A DNA stretch of 33,374 nt, from contig CAINXK010000332.1 in NCBI GenBank assembly GCA_903854805.1, positions 1-33,374 on the forward strand, given 5' to 3'. The notes beneath the pieces were generated by a model. It was not told the DNA's origin, did no database searches, and saw only the letters and a program-made list of their open reading frames with translations. Below, piece by piece: positions 17,242-24,416 of the stretch (the first letter of the stretch is position 1; each line of letters opens with the position of its first letter). Both the position numbers and the translations under genes were made by a program. The DNA comes from an uncultured Anaerolineae bacterium. Lineage in GTDB: Bacteria; Chloroflexota; Anaerolineae; Anaerolineales; Villigracilaceae.

Positions 17242-17267
17242 ACAATGAGAGCACAAAAATTGGACAA
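17242..17267 (-). promoter_or_regulatory. Shared operator/activator site, copy B
   Basis: ACAATGAGAGC / ACAAAAATTGG / ACAA, with ACAA boxes at 17242, 17253 and 17264. It is 24/26 identical to copy A and has the same 13-bp distance to the -35 box. It controls the operon beginning at 17181. Confidence 0.72.
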
Positions 17268-17979
17268 ACCGAATGGATTTATTTGTGGAAATTCGACCCC
17301 CAAAATATGCGCAACCTGATACTTGCTTTTTAGCTGGGCTGTGGCAAAATACTGGTTTCCCCACTGTATATCCTTTTTGCCTTGCCCTGCATTTCCAGGG
17401 CACAGTCAGCGCTAAATGAAACTCAAAAAATATCCAGAGAGGCAGGTTTGAACGAAAAACAAACCCGCTTCAATCAAGAATCCCCCAATTACCATAATCC
17501 GGCGATACACATGCCGGCGCCAAAAAACGACCAGCTACCTTTATTATTCACACTCTAAACTCTGGAAGCGTATGAACCTGAGCTGCATTGCTGCAACGTT
17601 AAGCAGTCGATGTTGAAATACGTGTGGGGCTTGCACACATCACCATAATATCCGCAAGCGCAGACGTGTGACTACTCGTCAACTTCTCAAGGATTTGTCA
17701 GGGCATAAATCCATCCACGCCACCGCAATTAACCACTCCATGGTTTGCCAGCACGTAAGTTCCGTGCAGTAAGTCAGGCTGACTTGCAGGCAGCTTTTGA
17801 TGCCGAAGGAGACCTGTTTGCCTTCCGGCAGGCACAGGACCAGCCCACTAAAACCGACAAAGGTCGTCAGGTTCGCAAGGTCACTTTCACCACCCCAGAC
17901 AGGTCAATCACCGCCACCCCTGCTACTTGATCGAAATCGCTGTTTGGTGCAAGCACTTGGGCAACCGCGGACAGAGGCT
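17268..17979. other. 712-bp intergenic region, possibly decayed sequence
   Basis: No intact gene is seen. A hairpin at 17443-17469 (GCAGGTTTG against CAAACCCGC, 8 of 9) is followed 12 nt later on the minus strand by six T and may be a weak terminator for the gene at 17980. Smaller palindromes lie at 17384-17401 and 17499-17517. Open but unrecognised reading fragments occur on both strands at 17650-17930, which could mean an old degraded gene. Confidence 0.4.
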
Positions 17980-19218
17980 CTAACGATACTCATCCACCGC
18001 TGCGAACATGGCAACCACATTTTCGGGGGGTACATCGGGCATAATATTATGGATGGTGTTGAATACAAAACCACCGCCAGGCGAAAGAGCCTCAATATTG
18101 CGGCGCACATCGTCTTTGACTTGCTCAGGCGTGCCATGGTTAAGAATTTGGCGGGTATCACTGCCGCCGCCCCAGAAGGTGAGGCTGGACCCAAATTCGC
18201 GCTTCAAGCGTGCTGGTTCCATGTCTTTCGTATTGGTCTGTACCGGATTGATGACTTCAAACCCAGCTTCGATCAAATCTGGCAAGAGTTTGTAGATCGA
18301 GCCGCAAGAGTGCAGGAAAGGAATCATCTTGCTGTGTGCTTTGACGTAATCAGTCAAAATCTTATGCCGCGGCTTGAACAGTTTGCGATAGGTAGCCGGA
18401 GCCATAAACGGGCCTAGATTAGTGCCCAGGTCATCCCCAAAGCGAACCAGATCAACGATATCGCCGACAGACTGGCAGATTTTCTCCAACGACTGTAAAT
18501 GTCTTTCCATCAGGGAATCCAAAAGACGTTCAACATTGGTTTGGTCAGAAGCCAGATCCATCAGGAAATTATCCATCCTGCGCAGGAAGGTGCCCCATTC
18601 GAACAGGTTGCAGCCCGCGCCAACCGTCAGCGCTCGGTCCGAGTTCTGACGCAAAGCCAGCGTGCGCTGGCGCAGTTGTGTCCAAAATTCTGGCTCACCG
18701 GCATGATCCCAGGGGCTGATCGCCAGGCCCGACCAGTGAACCTTGGTCATCCAGTAGCTCAAATCGGCATAGTTCTCCGGGTAACCGTCCACGTAAGGGA
18801 AAATGGTTTGATCAAAGAATGTGGCATCCTGCGGCATGGTTGCCAATCGCATACCCTCACGGTCAAAGACATCCCAGGCACCATTGGATTGTTGGACCGG
18901 CCTGAACCAGGCTGGATATTGCACCGACAAACCTTGAGGGAGTCTGAAGTCGTACCAGTCTGCAGTCTGTGTATTGAAGGCCCGACCGATATCGAGCACA
19001 TCGACATGGTAGCGCTCGAGCAGATCATCTTCGGGTTGAGCCAGCTGCTGGATCACATCATAAACCCGCGTCTGACCGGTCTGGATCCCCAGATACTGCT
19101 TTAAATTAACATAGGCGATGGCTGAAATTCCCGAACTGGGTGTCGCACCCAGGTCAACCGGAACGCCATCCGGTTCAATGTGCTGCAGCGCTGCCAAGAC
19201 TCTCTCTCTTGAATTCAT
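17980..19218 (-). CDS. URO-D superfamily protein, putative corrinoid-linked methyltransferase (paralog 1)
   Basis: A 412-residue protein of the uroporphyrinogen decarboxylase superfamily, which also contains the methylcobamide methyltransferases MtaA, MtbA and CmuA. The zinc motif is FLHSCGS (His303, Cys305). The usual later Cys is replaced by a His in FNTIHNIMPDVP (His390). The longer C-terminal half and GGGFVFN pattern match the 26123 paralog. The ATG at 19218 (MNSRERV) is preferred over the one three codons upstream: AAGGA is 8 nt before it, and paralogs start the same way. It follows the rhamnose mutarotase gene by 12 bp. It is not a haem enzyme by context; substrate unknown. Confidence 0.82.
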   Translation of the reverse strand: MNSRERVLAALQHIEPDGVPVDLGATPSSGISAIAYVNLKQYLGIQTGQTRVYDVIQQLAQPEDDLLERYHVDVLDIGRAFNTQTADWYDFRLPQGLSVQYPAWFRPVQQSNGAWDVFDREGMRLATMPQDATFFDQTIFPYVDGYPENYADLSYWMTKVHWSGLAISPWDHAGEPEFWTQLRQRTLALRQNSDRALTVGAGCNLFEWGTFLRRMDNFLMDLASDQTNVERLLDSLMERHLQSLEKICQSVGDIVDLVRFGDDLGTNLGPFMAPATYRKLFKPRHKILTDYVKAHSKMIPFLHSCGSIYKLLPDLIEAGFEVINPVQTNTKDMEPARLKREFGSSLTFWGGGSDTRQILNHGTPEQVKDDVRRNIEALSPGGGFVFNTIHNIMPDVPPENVVAMFAAVDEYR

Positions 19219-19230
19219 ATCATGCATCCT

Positions 19231-19554
19231 TTAATCCGTGTGAAAAACCTCGTTCATTTTGGCCCACCACTCACCAGGTTCGCGCGTGGAAAGGCCTTCC
19301 TGGCATGGATCAGTCCGCTGCCACCATGCCAGTGTGCTTGGGTCGGCAGCCATTTTGGCCATATCGGCGGCATAATCGACACCGGTATACTCGAAATAGC
19401 CAAACAACAGGTCATCTTTCAGATAAATGGAATAGTTGCGGATGTTACAGGCGTGGATCATCTGGAGCACTTCAGGCCATGGATTGGCGTGCAACTGCAT
19501 ATATTCTTCCAGTTTCTCTGGCTTAACTTTAATTACCATGCCATAACGTGTCAT
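19231..19554 (-). CDS. rhaM: L-rhamnose mutarotase
   Basis: A 107-residue dimeric alpha/beta-barrel mutarotase that interconverts alpha and beta anomers of L-rhamnose or a related 6-deoxy sugar. The family signature is clear: YMQLHANPWPEVL with catalytic-position His22, YSIYLKDDLLFGYFEY, and the C-terminal WWQRTDP. Length equals the E. coli enzyme (104). GAAGGA precedes the ATG. It is encoded beside a URO-D gene rather than rhaABD, suggesting a rhamnose derivative as substrate of the wider cluster. Confidence 0.88.
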   Translation of the reverse strand: MTRYGMVIKVKPEKLEEYMQLHANPWPEVLQMIHACNIRNYSIYLKDDLLFGYFEYTGVDYAADMAKMAADPSTLAWWQRTDPCQEGLSTREPGEWWAKMNEVFHTD

Positions 19555-19802
19555 TGGTTATTCCTTCGCAATGCATCATGGTTTTGGATCAGCCACTACT
19601 GCACGATCGGCTTCTGGAGGCAGAGCCCAGGAACTAAGCCGATTTGTTAAATTCCTATTTGAGGTAATGGCAGCGCTTCATGTTATTAAGCAAATACTGT
19701 TCCAGGCCCTGAGCTGATGAAAAAATCGGAGACCATCCGCTCGGTGCCACGAACCCAATCGCATGTCACCATGCTCAGGATATAGGCTTGAACGCATGCG
19801 CT
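19555..19802. other. 248-bp gap between corrinoid-protein and mutarotase genes
   Basis: I see no gene, clear promoter or terminator here. It may be leader for the rhaM gene or a scar of deleted sequence. Confidence 0.4.
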
Positions 19803-20435
19803 TTATAGCAACGACTGAGCCAGGCTGACACCACGACTGGCATCTGAGGCAAAACCATCCGCGCCAATTTGGTCGGCGTAATCCTGGGTGACCGGCGCGC
19901 CACCGATGATGATCTTGACCTTATCGCGCAGCCCAGCCTGTTGAATCGCATCGATGGTGGCTTTCATATTCGGCATGGTGGTGGTCAACAGCGCCGAAAA
20001 GGCTACAATATCTGCGCCGCCGGTAGTGATGGCATCTACAAATTTCTCCGGTGAGACATCCACGCCCAGGTCTAGAACTTCGAATCCAGCTCCCTCAAGC
20101 ATTAACGCCACCAGGTTTTTACCAATGTCATGCAAGTCGCCCTTCACTGTGCCAATCGCAACTTTCCCAGCCGATTTGACATCTGAACCTACCAGGTGAG
20201 GCTTAAGCAACGCCAGCGCAGCCTGCATGGCTCGCGCCGCAATCAACATTTCCGGCACAAAATAATCGCCTTCTTCAAAGCGCCGGCCGACTTCCTTCAT
20301 CGCGGCAATCATGCCTTCGGCCAAAACAATCCCAGGTTCCACGCCAGCTTCCAGGGCAGTCCGGACTCCAGCTTGCGCATTCGAAACATCGCCATCCAGG
20401 ATGGCATCGTATAATATGGAAGTTTTTTCATTCAT
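19803..20435 (-). CDS. Corrinoid (B12)-binding methyl-carrier protein
   Basis: A 210-residue MtbC/MtmC/MtaC-type corrinoid protein that shuttles a methyl group on cobalt between two methyltransferases. Residues 1-85 are the helical cap domain. From about 90 the Rossmann B12 domain shows KGDLHDIGKNLV (Asp100-X-His102-X-X-Gly105, His102 being the lower cobalt ligand), then SALLTTTM and GGAP. The ATG at 20435 is chosen because AAGGAG lies 6 nt upstream; the longer open frame overlaps the preceding gene. It is 76 bp after the MtaA-like URO-D gene, its probable partner. No corrinoid-reactivating protein is in the window. Confidence 0.92.
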   Translation of the reverse strand: MNEKTSILYDAILDGDVSNAQAGVRTALEAGVEPGIVLAEGMIAAMKEVGRRFEEGDYFVPEMLIAARAMQAALALLKPHLVGSDVKSAGKVAIGTVKGDLHDIGKNLVALMLEGAGFEVLDLGVDVSPEKFVDAITTGGADIVAFSALLTTTMPNMKATIDAIQQAGLRDKVKIIIGGAPVTQDYADQIGADGFASDASRGVSLAQSLL

Positions 20436-20511
20436 GTCGTACTCCTTTTTTAATTTTATTTTGCATTGATTTTTCAACACTTTGGCGCTGGCGAAACCCA
20501 GCCTCGCCAGC

Positions 20512-21534
20512 TTATTTCTCGCTAGTTGCCGCTCCGGCTTCGCGCAGAACACGCGCATGCGTCTGTAGATTTGCCTGAGGCGTTCCATCTGGAATTTCAC
20601 AACCTGCTGCGCTAAAACTTCTGGGTCCCCCATCCGCCAAGCATTTCAACACAGCCTGTTCCACCGTCTGCTCATTCCCGCGATTCATAATTGAAACTGG
20701 ATCGAAATTACCCACCAGGCCGGCACGCTGACCAAAAACATCAGCAGCCTTCGCATAATCCACCATCCAATCCACGTCAATAAGATCCGCACCACTCTCA
20801 AGCATATCCGGAAGAATTCTTGAGGTGTTACCGCATATATGCAAGCGAGCCAGGGCACCTTTTTCGTGAACAGCCTGAAAAATTTGCTTTTCGTATGGCA
20901 AAGCAAATTTTCTATACATAGCTGGCGACACAATCGATGCAATCGCATCCCCCAATCCGATAATATCCGCGCCGGCATCGATCTGGATACGTGCGAAGGC
21001 GATCTCCACTTCGGTAATACGTTCCATTAACGCTGTTAGCCACTCCGGCGCATCGTACAGCGTGGTCATCATAATACTATCGCTGAGCAGATCATTGGCC
21101 TCAGCCATGGCGCCTTCAACCCAACCCATCACCGGTACTTCCTTATTTGCCTGTTTATGCAGCATGCTCACAGCTTCAATGCGGTCACTCATGCGCCTGC
21201 CACTGCCGGGATCAATCAATGGCACTTTCTTAATATCATCGCCCGGCGACAACAAAGGGCGAATTCTTTTTGGATGCCCATCTTCGGGAAACTCAACTTC
21301 GAGGCCAAAATCCACCGATTCGCGGAATGGATCTGTGAGCGTCTGTAAAATATCAATCTCAAAATCACTGACCATCGCCAGGTTGGATTTGACCATAATG
21401 CGGTGGTCGAGCAGGTATTCCGAAAGCGTTGCCCCCACATAATGGGCCCCGAAACCCATGATGATATCAAAATTAGGAACTCGATCCACTGGCTTGCCCT
21501 GCAAACGGCTCATCACTCTCTCGTAAGAATTCAT
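20512..21534 (-). CDS. MtaA/MtbA-like methylcobamide methyltransferase (URO-D paralog 2)
   Basis: A 340-residue URO-D-superfamily protein with the complete zinc set of methylcobamide:CoM methyltransferases: His232 and Cys234 in RLHICGN and Cys312 in SAAGCEIPDGTP. The Cys-Cys spacing is almost that of MtaA. Zinc would activate a thiol or similar acceptor for methyl transfer to or from the corrinoid protein encoded next. It is the paralog most likely to be a true corrinoid methyltransferase. It starts 1 nt after the ROK gene stop, so the genes are translationally coupled. The natural acceptor or donor (CoM, tetrahydrofolate, O-methyl compound) is not known. Confidence 0.85.
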   Translation of the reverse strand: MNSYERVMSRLQGKPVDRVPNFDIIMGFGAHYVGATLSEYLLDHRIMVKSNLAMVSDFEIDILQTLTDPFRESVDFGLEVEFPEDGHPKRIRPLLSPGDDIKKVPLIDPGSGRRMSDRIEAVSMLHKQANKEVPVMGWVEGAMAEANDLLSDSIMMTTLYDAPEWLTALMERITEVEIAFARIQIDAGADIIGLGDAIASIVSPAMYRKFALPYEKQIFQAVHEKGALARLHICGNTSRILPDMLESGADLIDVDWMVDYAKAADVFGQRAGLVGNFDPVSIMNRGNEQTVEQAVLKCLADGGPRSFSAAGCEIPDGTPQANLQTHARVLREAGAATSEK

Positions 21535-21535
21535 C

Positions 21536-22525
21536 TCAGCGGTCTCCCAAAATCAATTTATGGTTGCGATAAGCATCAAAAGCTGCCATCAAACAGCCGA
21601 TATCCATCAAAGAGCTGCCAAGCTGTGCCGGGATAATTTTGCAAGCCCGGTTGGAAATTGGTAAAGCTTCTCTTTCCAGCACGACCCTGGCCGGCCCAAG
21701 CACCAGGTCACCCAGCAGAATTCCCAGCGTGCCAATGATGATCATTTCTGGATTGAGCACATCCACCAGGATAGCCAACCCCTTTCCCATCCACGTTCCC
21801 ACCTCGTGAATAATCTCCAACGTAACCGGATCTCCATCTAATGACCTTTGGACGACGTCTGACGTAGTGGTTGAGGCGGGGAACGCCTGCGGATTACGTA
21901 AATGAGCTAATTTTGCAATTCCGGCGCCACTGGCAAAAGCTTCCCATGATCCAACCTTTCCATATTCTGTGGGACCATCATCAGAAAGACGAACATGGCC
22001 AACTTCGCCAGCTGAACCGCTTGCGCCATGGTAAATTGCCCCATTTAAGATAATCCCTGCTCCTAAACCAGTGCCCATGGTGATAAAGATCAGGTTGCGG
22101 GTACCACGACCGGCACCAAAATAATACTCGGCCAGTGCGCCGGCACTACCATCATGTTCCACCAAGACAGGTAAGTTAAATCTCTCGGTTAAGTACTGCT
22201 TTAAGGGCGCTTCGCCCCAGGCTGCCAGGTGAGGTGGCGCATGCAGAATGCCCTCTTCGATACTTAATGGCCCACCAACAGAAATACTGATTGCTTGTGG
22301 TGCCTGAAAACCTAAAAACAATAATTGCTGAAGAAATTTATCAATAGCAACACAAATAACCTGCATCGCTGTATCGAAATCTGCCTTGGCCGGGGTTAAT
22401 ATCTCATCTCTTGCAACAACTTCCGCCTTCAAGGTACCCAACACCAGGGCAGTTTTAGTTCCTCCAATATCCAGACCAAGGATATAAGGTGCTGAAAAGT
22501 CATTCGGATTTAATAGTTTATTCAA
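21536..22525 (-). CDS. ROK-family sugar kinase lacking the zinc motif
   Basis: A 329-residue ROK protein (glucokinase/N-acetylhexosamine kinase class). The ATP-binding LDIGGTK (18-24), catalytic Asp125 in EHDGSAGALAE, and MGTGLGAGIIL with GEVGH are present. The usual CXCGXXGCXE zinc loop after GEVGH is replaced by a Cys-free segment. There is no N-terminal HTH, so it is a kinase, not a repressor. The TTG at 22525 is taken as start because GGGGAGG is 6 nt before it; the first ATG in frame lies 54 nt upstream without a site. First gene of the ROK-methyltransferase-corrinoid unit. Confidence 0.83.
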   Translation of the reverse strand: MNKLLNPNDFSAPYILGLDIGGTKTALVLGTLKAEVVARDEILTPAKADFDTAMQVICVAIDKFLQQLLFLGFQAPQAISISVGGPLSIEEGILHAPPHLAAWGEAPLKQYLTERFNLPVLVEHDGSAGALAEYYFGAGRGTRNLIFITMGTGLGAGIILNGAIYHGASGSAGEVGHVRLSDDGPTEYGKVGSWEAFASGAGIAKLAHLRNPQAFPASTTTSDVVQRSLDGDPVTLEIIHEVGTWMGKGLAILVDVLNPEMIIIGTLGILLGDLVLGPARVVLEREALPISNRACKIIPAQLGSSLMDIGCLMAAFDAYRNHKLILGDR

Positions 22526-22612
22526 AAAAGACCTCCCCAAGAATATCTTGGCCCAACAACAATGAATTGATGCAATCAATGAATCAATATTAGGATTAAT
22601 TCTTCCGAGTGA

Positions 22613-23072
22613 TCAAAATCTAAAACCAATGGTTCTGCATCTGTGCGGGTCAATCTGGTCCACTTTATACTCGTTCCAACCAGAATGCAGAACTTCATCA
22701 CTGGCAATCCTCAGGATCACACCTTTCTCTGCCAATCCGCGGATAAATTCCAATGATCCCCGCACCAGGTAGTCATGAGCAGTATTTACTCACGAGCTCC
22801 TTGTTCTAGCACTTAACCAACCTGGTTTTGCTGCTCGGGCGAATAATAATCGCCGGTTTGCCCCGCTTGTGGAGTTTTGCGCCAGGAACAGGCGCAAAAC
22901 TCCACAAAAAAGGCTTATTCACCCCCTTCCCGCTTTTGGAAAGGGGGCAGGGGGACGGGTTATCGGGGCAAGCCCAAACTGGCACCTGGTGAATAAATAC
23001 CATGATCACAGCATCTTTAGTTTCCAGCGCATCCAAAAGTTCCGGCCCGAAAACATAAGTTGATGGTGATAA
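22613..23072 (-). pseudogene. Decayed unidentified gene, interrupted by a palindromic element
   Basis: Protein-like segments lie in different frames with stops between them. They are TYVFGPELLDALETKDAVIM and FIHQVPVW (to about 22973), DYYSPEQQNQV then VLEQGARE (22850-22793), and a 58-residue final frame (22789-22613) ending in KVDQIDPHRCRTIGFRF. Removing the element at 22858-22971 nearly rejoins VPVWA with DYYSPEQQ. I do not recognise the family. It follows the HldE-like kinase gene and was probably the last gene of that operon; 23073-23366 may hold more of its 5' part. Confidence 0.5.
22858..22971. mobile_element. 114-bp MITE-like palindromic element
   Basis: Terminal inverted repeats TTGCCCCG (22858-22865) and CGGGGCAA (22964-22971) enclose two hairpins. 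The first has perfect 17-nt arms (22867-22883, 22891-22907) and a 7-nt loop. The second pairs CCCCCTTCC with GGAAAGGGGG (22922-22947). No coding capacity of its own. It interrupts a decayed gene. Confidence 0.6.
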
Positions 23073-23366
23073 CTATTTTTATAGCCAACCGCGAAAAGCG
23101 GGTTCTTCTCCTTGCATAGCTATTTACTTTTTCAGCCATCCATTGAACCTGCAGGATGGTAAGTCGTCCGGTTGAAACATCTATGTAACCACGCACACCA
23201 CGAAGAAGTTCATGCGTTGACGGGTTTTTTCGCGCAATTGGCAGCCAGCATCACCGGCTCCCAACCCTGGCACAAGAGCGGAAACAGTTCTGCCAAAATA
23301 GAACTGATCAAAAGCCAAGGCGAAACTCCTGAAAATTTTCGGCACACATCTGACCAAATTTATTGG

Positions 23367-24416
23367 TTACAATTTGGCCAGACTAGATTCCCACACATTA
23401 AACATGGCTAATATTTCTGCCGGGCTGGCTGTACCAGTAATACCAATTTTTGTTACCGTTACAGCAGCGGAAAGATTTGCAAGGCAAGCCGCCTCCAGCG
23501 GAGTTGCTCCGCTGGAGATTGCAGCGGTAAAGGATGCCAGGAAAGCATCTCCCGCGCCCACCGGATCCACTGGCGCAGGAACATGCACCCCAGGTAGCGT
23601 GACACATTCCCCATCGGCCACCACCAGGCAACCCTGCTCGCCGCGCGTAATGATGATCGGTTGACCAGTCTGCTGATTATGCGAAATTGCAGCCTGTGAG
23701 AGATTGAATAACTCAATTGTCGCAATATTTCGATCTGGAAAGAATAATTGAGCGGCTTCAGCATCATTTGGCTTCAGAATAAGTTGGCGAAATTCTCCAA
23801 TTCGTTCGCGCGAATCCGCAACAAAAGGTTTCTTTGGTTGTTGTAAGGCTAATTTTAGAAGCCCAGCAGTGACTCTGGTAGATATCACGCCTGCCGGTTG
23901 GTAATCAGCAATAATAAGCCCATCCATTTTTGCAAGCTCTGCTTCCAGGGCGCAGAGCAAGGCATCTTCAATTTCTAGGGATATTGGCTGAACATTAATG
24001 AAATCCAACCGCGCATCTTCCTGCGAGCGTCTTCCTAAAGCAGTCAAGATCACTTTTCCGTAAAAAGGCGTCTGGCGATCGCTCTGGTTAAGGATCCCAT
24101 CCATCTGAATGTTCGACTTTGCCAATAAGCTTCGCAGGGTATTCCCGCGCCAATCATCCCCAATCACGCTGAAACCCAACACCGCGCCCACCTCCAGAGC
24201 AGAAAGATTCCAGGCAACGTTCGCAGCAGCTCCTAATGAATATGTCTCGTGCACAACTGGACGGGGAAATATGGCTGTCTCACGCGAAAGTTGGGATTTT
24301 TCCATGTCCGCGTACCAATAGCCATCCAAAATAAAATCTCCCACAACACCTAATGTGAGCTTTTTTATATTGTTTAGGATCTGTTCAAGGCGGGCATAGT
24401 CAAGCGCAAATTTCAT
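23367..24416 (-). CDS. PfkB kinase resembling the kinase domain of HldE (heptose 7-phosphate kinase-like)
   Basis: A 349-residue carbohydrate kinase. The pattern GDFILDGYWY near 26, SLGAAANVAWN (60-70) and the catalytic DPVGAGDAF (284-292, Asp290) matches the kinase half of HldE/RfaE, which phosphorylates D-glycero-beta-D-manno-heptose 7-phosphate. No nucleotidyltransferase half is attached. Its ATG overlaps the stop of the GmhA-like fusion gene by 4 bp, pairing an isomerase with a kinase as in heptose synthesis. In this catabolic setting the substrate may be another sugar or sugar phosphate. Confidence 0.82.
   Translation of the reverse strand: MKFALDYARLEQILNNIKKLTLGVVGDFILDGYWYADMEKSQLSRETAIFPRPVVHETYSLGAAANVAWNLSALEVGAVLGFSVIGDDWRGNTLRSLLAKSNIQMDGILNQSDRQTPFYGKVILTALGRRSQEDARLDFINVQPISLEIEDALLCALEAELAKMDGLIIADYQPAGVISTRVTAGLLKLALQQPKKPFVADSRERIGEFRQLILKPNDAEAAQLFFPDRNIATIELFNLSQAAISHNQQTGQPIIITRGEQGCLVVADGECVTLPGVHVPAPVDPVGAGDAFLASFTAAISSGATPLEAACLANLSAAVTVTKIGITGTASPAEILAMFNVWESSLAKL

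Noticed and set aside
17590..17680. Minus-strand stretch reading CACGYYGD, similar to the NPCPCGYYGD motif of ComM-type proteins
   Set aside because: Only six or so residues agree and the flanks do not fit ComM; probably chance.
17797..18417. 206-codon open frame on the plus strand
   Set aside because: Most of it is antisense to the URO-D gene at 17980-19218; no family features.
20436..20633. Upstream extension of the corrinoid-protein frame
   Set aside because: It overlaps the preceding methyltransferase gene; the internal ATG at 20435 has a strong ribosome binding site and matches the family's N-terminus.
19555..22600. Possible cobalamin riboswitch near the corrinoid genes
   Set aside because: I found no convincing B12-box or matching stem architecture in the intergenic regions.
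22526..22612. CAATGAAT-type repeats just upstream of the ROK gene
   Set aside because: Short, AT-rich and irregular; no clear symmetry or promoter context.
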